35,778 nt of DNA, from IMG/VR virus record IMGVR_UViG_3300028025_000965, positions 1 to 35,778 of that record, one strand, 5' to 3'. The notes below the pieces were generated by a model. That model searched no databases. It was not told the origin of the DNA and was given only the letters and a program-made list of their open reading frames with translations. Source of the DNA: a virus. Numbering within the stretch: position 1 is the stretch's first letter; each line of letters begins with the position of its first letter. Position numbers and translations under genes: made by a program. Of the stretch, positions 6,001 to 12,882 are shown piece by piece.

Positions 6001-6734
6001 TTCCAAGTCTTTCCATCTACCGTAAATGAATTGTTTACAATAGGAACAAGTTGTGGTATAACAGTCTTGCCGTCTACCTTTAAGATACCGAAGCCTTGTT
6101 GCCATGTAAACAAGCCAGCCTTAATATACTTAGCGTTGCGATAATCCATTAGGTTACCCAACTCCATACCCCACACAGTCTTAGGCTTACCGCCACGATA
6201 TGTCTGTGTCTGGTGTGTCAACCCCATTCTATGCGTGTGTCCACATACCACGCTCATGCCTGAACGCTTGGCTAAACCAAGTGCAGTAGCACCAGCAGTA
6301 GGCTGGACATTACCTTCATCACCATGCATAAGTAACCAGCCTGGTGCTAATTCATATGGGTCAGTGTGATACTTAATCTCAAGTTCTTTAAGTCCCAAGA
6401 AGTTTTCTAATTGTAATTCAGGTAGCCCTAGTAATCCAGGGGCACGCATAGCAACCGTGTTAAACAAGCGGTCAGTATGGTTACTTCTCACCATATGCTC
6501 AACAGTTAAATCATATAGAACCTGACGAGTCAAGTCACGGTCACGCCCAATAGAGCGTTCAAACTCCAACTCAGTTCCCTTACTCCACTTCGAGATTGTT
6601 TGCATATCCATCTCATCACCACACGATACAACAGTATCAGGTTGGTATGCCTTAATGAATTTAGCGACAGCTTTGGTTGCTTCTACATCGTGATACGGAA
6701 CTTGAAGATCAGAAATGCATACAATAGTTTTCAT
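5994..6734 (-). CDS. Calcineurin-like metallophosphoesterase
   Basis: The ATG at 6734 overlaps the upstream stop (TAATG); an ATG four codons earlier is possible. The product is 246 aa. The metal-binding motifs of the superfamily occur in order: D-x-Q-x-P-x-H near 9-15, GDEMD at 39-43, SNHTD at 84-88 (in place of GNHD), HGDE at 137-140 and GHTHRMG at 165-171. It would hydrolyse a phosphoester using two metals. Substrates could be nucleic-acid ends, cyclic or dinucleotide signals, or protein phosphate. Its place among nucleotide and replication genes favours a nucleic-acid or nucleotide substrate. Confidence 0.82.
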   Translation of the reverse strand: MKTIVCISDLQVPYHDVEATKAVAKFIKAYQPDTVVSCGDEMDMQTISKWSKGTELEFERSIGRDRDLTRQVLYDLTVEHMVRSNHTDRLFNTVAMRAPGLLGLPELQLENFLGLKELEIKYHTDPYELAPGWLLMHGDEGNVQPTAGATALGLAKRSGMSVVCGHTHRMGLTHQTQTYRGGKPKTVWGMELGNLMDYRNAKYIKAGLFTWQQGFGILKVDGKTVIPQLVPIVNNSFTVDGKTWKW

Positions 6735-7117
6735 TAGATATCCCACTGTTCTCTTAGAACTAGCAACCCTATGATTGCATAGTTAGCCATGTCCTTGAAT
6801 GAATCTTCCAAACTCTCGTGCTCAGGGCTTGCGCCACTATCTACTAAGTTATTTATGCGAGCTAACTTGTCATGCATTCTTACTCGAAGGCCGTTAAGTG
6901 CACCCCCAGGTGCATCTGAGATGTTCCTTGGGCCATAGTCTCTATGCTTACTGAGTAATAATTCAGTTAACTCGTTAGAGATTTGATATAAAGATAAGCT
7001 TAAGCCGTCTTCCCTAGAAGCAAAGGTATCTCTAGCGTGACGATTAAAGTATTCTCCATCTTTTTCAACGAGGTAACTTGGAATCCTTGGTCCGTTAAGT
7101 GGTTCATTACTTGCCAT
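6734..7117 (-). CDS. MazG-like / DUF1599 nucleotide-associated protein
   Basis: The 127-aa product matches the DUF1599 (Nmad1-type) fold: HRDYGPRN near 57-64, then RVRMHDKLARINNL and a helix ESLEDSFKDMANYAIIGLL with spaced acidic residues suited to binding metal. Related phage proteins are annotated as MazG-like nucleotide pyrophosphohydrolases or as partners in nucleotide modification. The stop overlaps the downstream phosphoesterase start. It probably cleanses or channels nucleotides during replication; the exact substrate cannot be read from the sequence. Confidence 0.72.
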   Translation of the reverse strand: MASNEPLNGPRIPSYLVEKDGEYFNRHARDTFASREDGLSLSLYQISNELTELLLSKHRDYGPRNISDAPGGALNGLRVRMHDKLARINNLVDSGASPEHESLEDSFKDMANYAIIGLLVLREQWDI

Positions 7118-7123
7118 ATCTCT

Positions 7124-7462
7124 TCATTCTCCATCTTCCAAGAGTTGTTTGAGTTCTTCATCTATTCCTACCATACTAGAGCCAACAATCATATCGTGAA
7201 CTACTGCACCTAATGTTTCAGGTGATGTTTCTGCTGTGAATAGCGTAAGATAAGTTGATTGCGCTACACTTTTAACCATATCAGGTTCGTCTGCGTATCT
7301 ATATATACAACGCAATAAAGAACCAACTAATAATCTATAACCATTAGGCAGAATCAATGCTGGGTCAAACTCTTCATCATCCTCGAGCATATGGTCTATT
7401 GATTCAAAGACATCTTCAAATACTTCGCCACAATCTGGGCACTTATTCTCATCTTTATTCAT
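7124..7462 (-). CDS. Hypothetical zinc-finger protein (112 aa)
   Basis: The N-terminus holds CPDCG (residues 8-12) and a His at 24 in a C2H2-like arrangement. The rest is helical and acidic (SIDHMLEDDEEFD; EELKQLLEDGE). The start ATG overlaps the stop of the Toprim gene by 8 bases, indicating coupling to the primase. The family is not recognised. A helper for primase or replication is inferred only from position. Confidence 0.5.
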   Translation of the reverse strand: MNKDENKCPDCGEVFEDVFESIDHMLEDDEEFDPALILPNGYRLLVGSLLRCIYRYADEPDMVKSVAQSTYLTLFTAETSPETLGAVVHDMIVGSSMVGIDEELKQLLEDGE

Positions 7463-8081
7463 TACCCAATCCTATCTTATCTCTAATGAACTCAGCTCCA
7501 TACTTTGTGTATGCTGAGTTTACATCTTCTCCATCTGGGAAACTGACGATAGTAACTGGTAGCTCCCGCGCCAAAGAGTTAGCGAATTCTTTCCCTGGTT
7601 GGTCGCCGTCAGCAAATACGAATACTCGTTCAAAATCTGCGAGCAATCTTGTGTAGTGTTTTTTCCACGAGTTCGCACCAGGAACACCGACACAAGGAAC
7701 ACCAACACAACGAGACATAGTAAGGGTATCAAGTTCACCTTCACATACTCCAATCCAATCGCCTGCTCTATCAATATCTAACACGTTATACATCTTGGTT
7801 TCAGCACCAGTCATACCCATATACTTCGGTTCAACAGCAGGATTAAGACTGCGAAAACGCAGATCGACCACGCCAGTCTTGGTAATATACGGTATGGATA
7901 ATCGTCCGAGGAATTGTTCGTGTCCAACTTCAGGCTCCGCGACTACGCCTAATCGAGCCAGACGTGCTACTTCTATTGTTATACCCCTGCTTTTCAGGTA
8001 ATCTTCTGCCTGATAAATGTTTTCCTGATACTTGCGAACTGCTGACTCCAGCAAATCCTTCTGCGAATCTCGCTGCTTCAC
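7455..8081 (-). CDS. Toprim (C-terminal) half of DnaG-like primase
   Basis: The open frame extends to 8144, but the start is uncertain. GTG at 8081 has AAGAAAGG upstream, and the product may instead be joined to the CHC2 half by a +1 shift. The Toprim signature is clear: VCEGELD near 133-139 (acidic catalytic Glu) and FADGDQPG near 177-184 (DxD), numbered from 8144. The preceding segment (YLKSRGI, IPYITKTGVVDLRFRS, PKYM) is typical of the primase polymerase linker. It would synthesise RNA primers with the zinc-binding half encoded immediately upstream in an overlapping frame. See the frameshift finding. Confidence 0.75.
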   Translation of the reverse strand: MKQRDSQKDLLESAVRKYQENIYQAEDYLKSRGITIEVARLARLGVVAEPEVGHEQFLGRLSIPYITKTGVVDLRFRSLNPAVEPKYMGMTGAETKMYNVLDIDRAGDWIGVCEGELDTLTMSRCVGVPCVGVPGANSWKKHYTRLLADFERVFVFADGDQPGKEFANSLARELPVTIVSFPDGEDVNSAYTKYGAEFIRDKIGLGNE

Positions 8082-8295
8082 GTATGTCACACCTTTCTTG
8101 TTGAGCAATAATTTGTAAGCTATTCCCTTGCACTCCACACGCAAAGCAAACGAACAAGTTCTTATCTAAGTTTGCTGTTCCTGACTGGTGACTATCACCG
8201 TGGAACGGACACTTTAGATTTACTTGACCGTGGTCTCGGCGTATAATACCGCCGTAATGTTCAAGCACTTCTTTGATTGGTGGTAAATCACTCAC
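7930..8295 (-). CDS. CHC2 zinc-binding half of DnaG-like primase
   Basis: The N-terminus matches DnaG-type primases: C29-x2-H32 and C50-x2-C53 (KCPFHGD, FVCFACG) form the CHC2 zinc finger, then the helix QIIAQQERCDIREAARFAEGF. After residue about 80 the frame degenerates into Ser/Arg-rich sequence with no primase character, while the +1 frame continues as a good primase (LLESAVRKYQ, AEDYLKSRGI). The genuine product is therefore either short or a frameshift fusion with the Toprim part. The ATG at 8295 overlaps the upstream methyltransferase stop by 8 bases. Confidence 0.75.
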   Translation of the reverse strand: MSDLPPIKEVLEHYGGIIRRDHGQVNLKCPFHGDSHQSGTANLDKNLFVCFACGVQGNSLQIIAQQERCDIREAARFAEGFAGVSSSQVSGKHLSGRRLPEKQGYNNRSSTSGSIRRSRGA

Positions 8296-8758
8296 CCTTC
8301 ATCACCACAACCGCTGATGGAAATGGCGCAGAGTTTTTTTGATTACCAAATTTTAATCTTCCTTTAATAAATCTAACTTCATGTTGAATACAATAGTCAT
8401 GCCACCACTTAGTGTCAGTTCGTGCTGGCACTAAACAAACAACAGTTAGTCCACGCTTAGTGGCTTCATAGTTCGCTTTGTTAAGCCAGTTCTTAATTGA
8501 TCTACCATAAGGTGGGTTCAACCAAACAGTTTTAGATGGTGCATATTGTGACCAGTCCATAACAAAAGCATCTGTAAGGTTAGAGTCATCATGGTCTGGC
8601 CCAAACCAATTGTCACATAGGGCTGATGACTTCATTGCTGCTGCGTCAAGAGAGAAACTAAACTCTTCATTTAACCTATCGTAAAAGTTACGCGGTGTTG
8701 TCCAAGTGTCATCACTAGATGTCTTGAACGTGTCGGTCTTATAGAATCCTTCAGTCAT
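8288..8758 (-). CDS. dam: Phage DNA N6-adenine methyltransferase (Dam type)
   Basis: The ATG at 8758 overlaps the upstream stop (TAATG); the longer frame to 8950 has an Arg/Ser-rich non-coding-like extension. The 156-aa product matches phage N-6-adenine methyltransferases: DTWTTP near 17-22, LDAAA at 37-41, catalytic NPPY at 81-84, a LVPARTDTKWWHDY segment and a C-terminal APFPS strand. It transfers methyl from SAM to adenine in DNA. Lying beside a nuclease and a second methyltransferase, it may protect phage DNA from host restriction. The target sequence is unknown. Confidence 0.85.
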   Translation of the reverse strand: MTEGFYKTDTFKTSSDDTWTTPRNFYDRLNEEFSFSLDAAAMKSSALCDNWFGPDHDDSNLTDAFVMDWSQYAPSKTVWLNPPYGRSIKNWLNKANYEATKRGLTVVCLVPARTDTKWWHDYCIQHEVRFIKGRLKFGNQKNSAPFPSAVVVMKGE

Positions 8759-9120
8759 TAGAATATATCCCCTAGCCTGAAGACCACATACGATTCTGAA
8801 ATAGGTTTGCCTCTGGCTTTGATGATGAGGGCTGCGAGGACCGCTTCTTGTGGTAGTCCTCTTGCTGTTGCGTAATGGTTGGCTTCGATGTTCGCTTCCT
8901 TGGTCCAACCGCTGAGGTCGATGGCGTTTCCTGCGCCAGGAGCTTTGCACTCGATGACACCAATGCTTCCAAGGAAATCGCTACGGACTGCAACATCTCC
9001 TTCGTCTCTTGCACCAGTTCTTGCAAGTCGTTCAGCATCGTATCCATTTGTTCTAAACCAATCTCTGATGTCTGTTTCAAAACTAGCACCCCTTTGCTTG
9101 TGTGATTTTCTAGTTGTCAT
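8758..9120 (-). CDS. PD-(D/E)XK nuclease, Holliday-junction-resolvase-like
   Basis: The ATG at 9120 overlaps the preceding stop (ATGA); an ATG at 9135 is an alternative. The 120-aa product has the ordered catalytic set of the archaeal/phage resolvase group: Glu15 (RGASFE), GD at 41-42 and ECK at 57-59 with a following W-x-x-E helix. It would cut branched DNA during replication or packaging. It could instead be a small restriction-type nuclease, given the adjacent adenine methyltransferase, but the resolvase-like spacing is the better fit. Confidence 0.72.
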   Translation of the reverse strand: MTTRKSHKQRGASFETDIRDWFRTNGYDAERLARTGARDEGDVAVRSDFLGSIGVIECKAPGAGNAIDLSGWTKEANIEANHYATARGLPQEAVLAALIIKARGKPISESYVVFRLGDIF

Positions 9121-9677
9121 ATTTTCTGCACCCATACTTGGTAGTCTTTGGTTAAAATAGTATACTCACCTTCATGAAACTCAAGGAAGTTATCAATGGC
9201 TGGTCTAGGTGTAAGTTCAGGCTTCATGTCCTGGCCCCACATATAGTCATCAAAGGCAAGGATACCATCCTTCTTTAATAGTTCCCAAGAATACTCAGCA
9301 TCAAATGCTACAGCATCGGCTGTATGGTTAGCATCTATATAAATAAAATCATACTTGCCAAGTGGAACATTGGTAAAGAATTCTTTAGTTGTCATTATGT
9401 AAGGGACACAAGGCTTCTCTTGTATCTTAACGCTATATACATTAAAAACTTCATTAAAGTTTATGTTCTCATGTTCCCGTTCATCACTACCTTTCCAGGT
9501 ATCAACATCACGCAGAAAACTATTCTTACCTGTAAGTATATTGTCACACAACCATACGCTAGCATCACCTGTATACGCACCAAGTTGTAAAAATCTTAGA
9601 TTAGGTAAGCCCTTGAATCTTTCAAGATGCTCTTCGAAGTTATACTTCTGACCTTCAAACCAATTCGGAAATTCCAT
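9117..9677 (-). CDS. Class I SAM-dependent methyltransferase
   Basis: The Rossmann-fold methyltransferase motifs are clear: LQLGAYTGDAS at 30-40 (SAM-binding loop), YDFIYIDANH at 109-118 and GILAFDDY at 138-145. The DANH/AFDDY layout matches the Methyltransf_24 group, which often modifies sugars, lipids or small molecules rather than DNA. It is complete at 186 aa and coupled to the helicase upstream (TAATG) and the nuclease downstream. The substrate is unknown. Confidence 0.78.
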   Translation of the reverse strand: MEFPNWFEGQKYNFEEHLERFKGLPNLRFLQLGAYTGDASVWLCDNILTGKNSFLRDVDTWKGSDEREHENINFNEVFNVYSVKIQEKPCVPYIMTTKEFFTNVPLGKYDFIYIDANHTADAVAFDAEYSWELLKKDGILAFDDYMWGQDMKPELTPRPAIDNFLEFHEGEYTILTKDYQVWVQKI

Positions 9678-10459
9678 TAGGAGTTCTCTGGTATGTCGTC
9701 GATAAACATATACTCAGGGTTAAATGCTACCCAAGTCATAAGCGTTCCGTTTGCGTCGGCTCTACCGTATCTGTTTTTAACTGGCGCGACACCCATAGAA
9801 GTGCCCACAACACCAAGGGTGCAAATAAGAGCAGGTAGTTGAGCGACCTTACCTTGAATCGCTGAGCGCGGTTGGCACGGCGTGCCTTGGACCGCTTCGC
9901 TTGTGTGGTGAAGGACAACAACGGCAGCATTCGTAGCACGGGCAAGATACTTCAGCTCCTTCATAATCGCACGCATTGATGCGAACTCTTCGCCACCATC
10001 AGTGGCTACATCCATTAAGTTATCTACAATAATCATTGTCGGTGAGCATCCCCATTGTTCTTCGAATGCTTGGACTTCTTCATCTATATCTTGAAGTGAT
10101 GGTGCTGATTCGAATGACCAAACAATATGACTTCCTCTTGCGAGTGTAGCCTTGGTCCAACCTGGGTCTGTTATTAATAATTGTTCTACGTCTGTTTGTG
10201 ATTTACCTGATATCATTGAGGCTAAACGCATAGCCATAGTATGTGCGTTGGTGTCGGCCGAGATGTATAGTGTTGGAACTTTCATCTTCAAGGCTAATGC
10301 AAGTGCTAGTGTTGACTTTCCTACTCCTGGTGCTGCTGCAAACATCGAAACTTCAGACCGTCTAATGATGATCTTGTTTGCTTCGAATGCTTTGAAACAA
10401 CTAGGTAGCGGTTCTCCACCAATACTGGGACGACCAACTGAGCGGACAAGTGTGCGCAT
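9677..10459 (-). CDS. RecA-fold replicative helicase/ATPase (DnaB-like)
   Basis: The 260-aa product is a single RecA/KaiC-type ATPase core. Walker A APGVGKST is at 43-50, a Walker B strand MIIVDN at 142-147 and the sensor strand VVLHHT at 181-186, with a glutamine-containing AIQGKVAQLP after it. It lacks a DnaB N-terminal domain, like short phage helicases of the Gp4/RepA kind. It would unwind DNA at the fork with the downstream split primase. The start is the ATG at 10459, weakly preceded by a purine-rich stretch. Confidence 0.8.
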   Translation of the reverse strand: MRTLVRSVGRPSIGGEPLPSCFKAFEANKIIIRRSEVSMFAAAPGVGKSTLALALALKMKVPTLYISADTNAHTMAMRLASMISGKSQTDVEQLLITDPGWTKATLARGSHIVWSFESAPSLQDIDEEVQAFEEQWGCSPTMIIVDNLMDVATDGGEEFASMRAIMKELKYLARATNAAVVVLHHTSEAVQGTPCQPRSAIQGKVAQLPALICTLGVVGTSMGVAPVKNRYGRADANGTLMTWVAFNPEYMFIDDIPENS

Positions 10460-10540
10460 CCTGATTCATTCCCTTCTCTAAAGAAAGAACGTAGCCACCT
10501 TTCAGCAGGTGATAGATGACTACGCACTCTCACGGTTAAT

Positions 10541-10957
10541 TTAGTTTACTGGTTTGCATTGGTCAGGCGTGCCTTGCGGAGTCGGACATGCCCAGAAAGC
10601 GTAAGGCTTTCCAGTTGTCTTGCTCGTTCCGCTTCGGAAGATCCTTGCTCCGTGAACGCAGGTAGGGCTCGCTTGCCCCGTTGGTGTTATCGCGCTTGGC
10701 GGTGTTGAAGGGGACGGACCCTGCCCCTGGCTGGGAGCGGAGTATCCAGAGGGCGCTGTGCTTGGAGTTGAAGTCGCTGTCCCCAAAGGGGCCGCGTTGT
10801 ATGCACCAGTAACCAACCGTTGCACTGCTGCAATCTGCACAGAATAGTCGCCTACTCCTTCAAGCAGGACGCTAAGTTCATCAGCCGTCTGTGCTCTGAC
10901 GTTAATCATATCACCAGACGGAGTCTTGTATGATACCTGTAGTTTCCATTCTTCCAT
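10541..10957 (-). CDS. Pro/Ser-rich linker protein with Cys/His zinc site
   Basis: The protein has an N-terminal beta-rich domain (1-55), a long Pro/Ser/Thr/Ala linker (56-98) and a C-terminal Cys/His knuckle with C100, H102, C124 and C134 framed by KTTGKPYAFWACPTPQG. That layout, folded end plus low-complexity linker, resembles accessory replication or single-strand-binding proteins, but no family is recognised. The start has AGATAGGA upstream. It sits between the nuclease and helicase genes. Confidence 0.6.
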   Translation of the reverse strand: MEEWKLQVSYKTPSGDMINVRAQTADELSVLLEGVGDYSVQIAAVQRLVTGAYNAAPLGTATSTPSTAPSGYSAPSQGQGPSPSTPPSAITPTGQASPTCVHGARIFRSGTSKTTGKPYAFWACPTPQGTPDQCKPVN

Positions 10958-10960
10958 TTG

Positions 10961-11566
10961 TTATCCTATCTTTGTTGAGAACTGACAGTGTGCTGTCAAT
11001 CCACATTTATATTGGCAGTTGTTTGTATTCGGTAAAAATATTCCAGCCCTGCGTGCTTTCTCAAAGCCACTCACAAGGTATTCTAACTTCTCTTCAGTGT
11101 ATGATTCAAGACTTACTAGGTCTGATACACCAGACTGACGTGCCATCCAATATGTCCCCCACTTAACATCTATGCCGAAGACTTTTTGCAAGCCAACTTT
11201 ATAGAAGCCAAGTTGTAGTGTATTGGCAGGTGTTTGTTGAGAGGTTTTCAAATCAACTATGACCAACTCACCGTTGACTTCAAACACTCGGTCAAGTATC
11301 ATCTTGACAGGCACGCCAGCAAAATCGGGCATCATGGCAAGTTCAATAGCAGGAGCACCTTCAGGTGTCTTCCATATTTTCCAATCAGGATTAGCTAGAC
11401 GCCAGTCAACATAGGCTTGGACCCATCGAGGTCCAGTCTTATGCCAAAAGGTTACGTCTTCCTTGTTGGGATTCTCTTTTGTCTTCTTGCCAGCAACTCT
11501 TGCATTGGTTAAATCTTTATCACCAAGCTCCTCGGTCCAGGCTTTAAGCCATAGGTCATCCTGCAT
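10961..11566 (-). CDS. RecB/Cas4-like PD-(D/E)XK nuclease, main part
   Basis: This 201-aa part carries the catalytic core: E75 in IEL, D92 in ILDRV, D105-LK107 (VIVDLKT) and the Q-x-x-x-Y motif (LQLGFYKVG, 117-125). Three cysteines (C184, C188, C194) at the end match a Cas4/AddB-type iron-sulfur cluster whose fourth Cys lies in the upstream ORF. It would resect or trim DNA ends during recombination. The N-terminal part is encoded in another frame; the two ORFs overlap by 11 bases, and a +1 shift near the AAAA at 11566-11569 would join them. Confidence 0.75.
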   Translation of the reverse strand: MQDDLWLKAWTEELGDKDLTNARVAGKKTKENPNKEDVTFWHKTGPRWVQAYVDWRLANPDWKIWKTPEGAPAIELAMMPDFAGVPVKMILDRVFEVNGELVIVDLKTSQQTPANTLQLGFYKVGLQKVFGIDVKWGTYWMARQSGVSDLVSLESYTEEKLEYLVSGFEKARRAGIFLPNTNNCQYKCGLTAHCQFSTKIG

Positions 11567-11750
11567 TTTCTAAGTCCCACAATTCTGTTGCTCGGTGGAA
11601 GGCTGACCCTCCGACTGACCAGACCGATGGTTCCTCGGGTAATTGCATCAGTCGACCAAGGTAGTATTGATACCCACAGTCAACGTAAGTAGTAAAGGCT
11701 GAGTAACTTATATGCTCAGGTAATGTATAGTCTCCTAGTTGTATGCTCAT
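11556..11750 (-). CDS. N-terminal fragment of RecB/Cas4-like nuclease
   Basis: From the ATG at 11750 the product is 64 aa: SYSAFTTYVDCGYQYYL supplies the first cluster Cys and the GSAFHRATELWD helix supplies the His that opens these nucleases. It ends at a TGA 11 bases past the start of the main part. The longer start at 11777 lies upstream of the promoter -10 box. With the start at 11750 the mRNA has essentially no leader. Alone this fragment cannot fold as an enzyme. Confidence 0.7.
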   Translation of the reverse strand: MSIQLGDYTLPEHISYSAFTTYVDCGYQYYLGRLMQLPEEPSVWSVGGSAFHRATELWDLENAG

Positions 11751-11757
11751 GGGTGTA

Positions 11758-11785
11758 AGTATACAGGGTTTCTCCATATTGTCAA
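11758..11785 (-). promoter_or_regulatory. Leftward promoter giving a probable leaderless mRNA
   Basis: On the minus strand a consensus TTGACA lies at 11785-11780 and TATACT at 11763-11758, 16 bases apart. Transcription would start at about 11751-11750, the ATG of the nuclease fragment. No room remains for a ribosome-binding site. Leaderless transcripts are common in actinobacteria. This is the only clear promoter found for the replication operon. Confidence 0.65.
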
Positions 11786-11797
11786 GTCGAATTTAGT

Positions 11798-11825
11798 TTG
11801 CAAGTATAAAAATCCTGTGTATACT
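11798..11825 (+). promoter_or_regulatory. Rightward promoter candidate for the 57-aa gene
   Basis: TTGCAA at 11798-11803 and TATACT at 11820-11825 have a 16-base spacer. It diverges from the leftward promoter and would run through the AT-rich hairpin at 11848-11866 into the gene at 11915. It is weaker than P1-P5. Confidence 0.4.
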
Positions 11826-11910
11826 TAGATATAATATATACTATATAAGAACCCCGAAGGGGTTCTATATTATATATATATAACTATAATATATATTATA
11901 TAGGAGAAAA
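11806..11910. other. AT-rich divergent region with perfect hairpin; candidate replication origin
   Basis: This stretch is almost wholly A/T, with long alternating TATA tracts. It is interrupted only by AGAACCCC (11848-11855), GAA and GGGGTTCT (11859-11866), an 8-bp perfect hairpin with a 3-base loop. It separates the replication operon from a small rightward gene. AT-rich tracts beside a structured GC element are typical of duplex-unwinding origins, but no iterons are seen. It could also be a terminator for rightward RNA, though no T-run follows. Confidence 0.4.
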
Positions 11911-11914
11911 TACA

Positions 11915-12088
11915 ATGTTGCAAACCTTCTTGCTAGTCTTACTAGCATTAGCAGTTCGTGATATATTCTATGAAGTAGTCAACTGGATTCAAGCCTGGCG
12001 ATACCGACGTGCTATTGACAATAGCCGAAGGTGGGCCTTCGCTAACGATGAGGAATGGGAAGATTTCTTAGACGAAGTTAATCCCTAG
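11915..12088 (+). CDS. Small membrane protein (57 aa), lone rightward gene
   Basis: The ATG at 11915 is preceded by GGAGA (11903-11907). Residues 3-15 (QTFLLVLLALAV) form a hydrophobic N-terminal segment, followed by an amphipathic Trp/Arg-rich stretch and an acidic tail (NDEEWEDFLDEV). It is the only rightward gene in the right two-thirds of the window and is bounded by the AT-rich region and a strong terminator. The family is not recognised. Isolation with its own promoter and terminator suggests separate control. Confidence 0.55.
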   Translation: MLQTFLLVLLALAVRDIFYEVVNWIQAWRYRRAIDNSRRWAFANDEEWEDFLDEVNP

Positions 12089-12094
12089 TAAATG

Positions 12095-12143
12095 ACAAAA
12101 GACCCCCTCGCCCTAGTAGAGATACTAAGGTAAGGGGGTTTTG
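12095..12143. terminator. Strong bidirectional terminator
   Basis: ACCCCCT (12102-12108) pairs with AGGGGGT (12133-12139), and an inner stem CCTAGTA/TACTA(A)GG extends the hairpin. It is flanked by A-rich sequence on the left and TTTTG on the right, so both strands end in T-tracts. It serves the lone rightward gene and the end of the long leftward late operon. Confidence 0.75.
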
Positions 12144-12177
12144 TCGTTATATGGGGCGTTTAAGCCCGATTAAAGGG

Positions 12178-12369
12178 CTACTTAGAGCCCGCTCCGAATG
12201 CTGTTTCTTTAGGGTCGATAGCCTTTAGGACTGGACCTGCCACTGCAGCCACAAAAGCCACAAGTAGATTCTTCGGATTAGTCTCGCCCGCTAGGTAGAG
12301 AGCAATCACTGAGGCAATAGCAGCACGTAGGTATGTGGATGCGATAGCCTTTAGTTTATCCTTGTTCAT
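12178..12369 (-). CDS. Holin-like small membrane protein (63 aa)
   Basis: The ATG at 12369 follows AAAGGAGAAATA; the longer frame to 12471 overlaps the endolysin and is discarded. Two hydrophobic stretches (about 13-26 and 34-49) are separated by a polar loop, with a basic start and charged end. It lies directly downstream of the CHAP endolysin, the usual holin position. It probably forms or regulates the lysis pore. Confidence 0.65.
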   Translation of the reverse strand: MNKDKLKAIASTYLRAAIASVIALYLAGETNPKNLLVAFVAAVAGPVLKAIDPKETAFGAGSK

Positions 12370-12379
12370 TATTTCTCCT

Positions 12380-12880
12380 TTAGTCTTTGAATTTAGGAGT
12401 GCCAAAGCCAACAATAAACGGAGAAAGTCCACGCTTATTCTTTTCCTTGAACGCCCTAATTCTGATAGCAACTTCTCCGCCGTTGGCTTGTGAGCCAGTT
12501 TTCTTTTTCTCGGAAGAAGTGTTACCTTCGATTGTGGTTACAGTTCCATCGCCATTGTCTTTGACAACAATGCCAACGTGTTCAACCGCTGCTCCGCCTG
12601 GAGCAAAGTCAAAGAACACAATGTCTCCTGGTTTTGGTTTAGCAGTTGCTGCATTACTCCAAGTGCCTAAGCCTTGGAAACCTGACTTTCCTGCTGGGGT
12701 ATATACGCAGTTAGGAATCTTTAATTTTACTTGCTTTGCTACCCACATAACAAATGAACCACACCAAGGTTGGAAGTCCATCTTAGTGAACTTGCCATAC
12801 TTAGTTTCATTTTCTTTTGGTCCTTCGGCAGTGCCTACTTCGGCTTGTGCTACCTCTAAGAATTTTGCTACTTGGCTCAT
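12380..12880 (-). CDS. CHAP-domain endolysin
   Basis: This is a 166-aa single-domain CHAP peptidase/amidase. The catalytic cysteine is C40 in QPWCGSFVMWVAKQ, the histidine H101 in AVEHVGIV and an acidic residue E118 in TIEGNTS, in the normal order. It cleaves peptidoglycan peptide bonds or the sugar-peptide amide. No signal peptide or wall-binding domain is present, so it would need a holin to leave the cell. It sits between small membrane proteins in a classic lysis cassette. Confidence 0.88.
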   Translation of the reverse strand: MSQVAKFLEVAQAEVGTAEGPKENETKYGKFTKMDFQPWCGSFVMWVAKQVKLKIPNCVYTPAGKSGFQGLGTWSNAATAKPKPGDIVFFDFAPGGAAVEHVGIVVKDNGDGTVTTIEGNTSSEKKKTGSQANGGEVAIRIRAFKEKNKRGLSPFIVGFGTPKFKD

Positions 12881-12882
12881 AG

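Noticed and set aside
6000-6105. Upstream extension of the sigma-like gene
   Set aside because: It would overlap the phosphoesterase by 112 bases; the GTG at 6000 with GGAAAG and stop overlap fits better.
8758-8950. N-terminal extension of the adenine methyltransferase
   Set aside because: Arg/Ser-rich sequence unlike the family and inside the nuclease gene; the ATG at 8758 couples to its stop.
8772-9089. 105-aa leftward ORF overlapping the nuclease gene
   Set aside because: It overlaps genes with clear catalytic motifs in another frame and has no support of its own.
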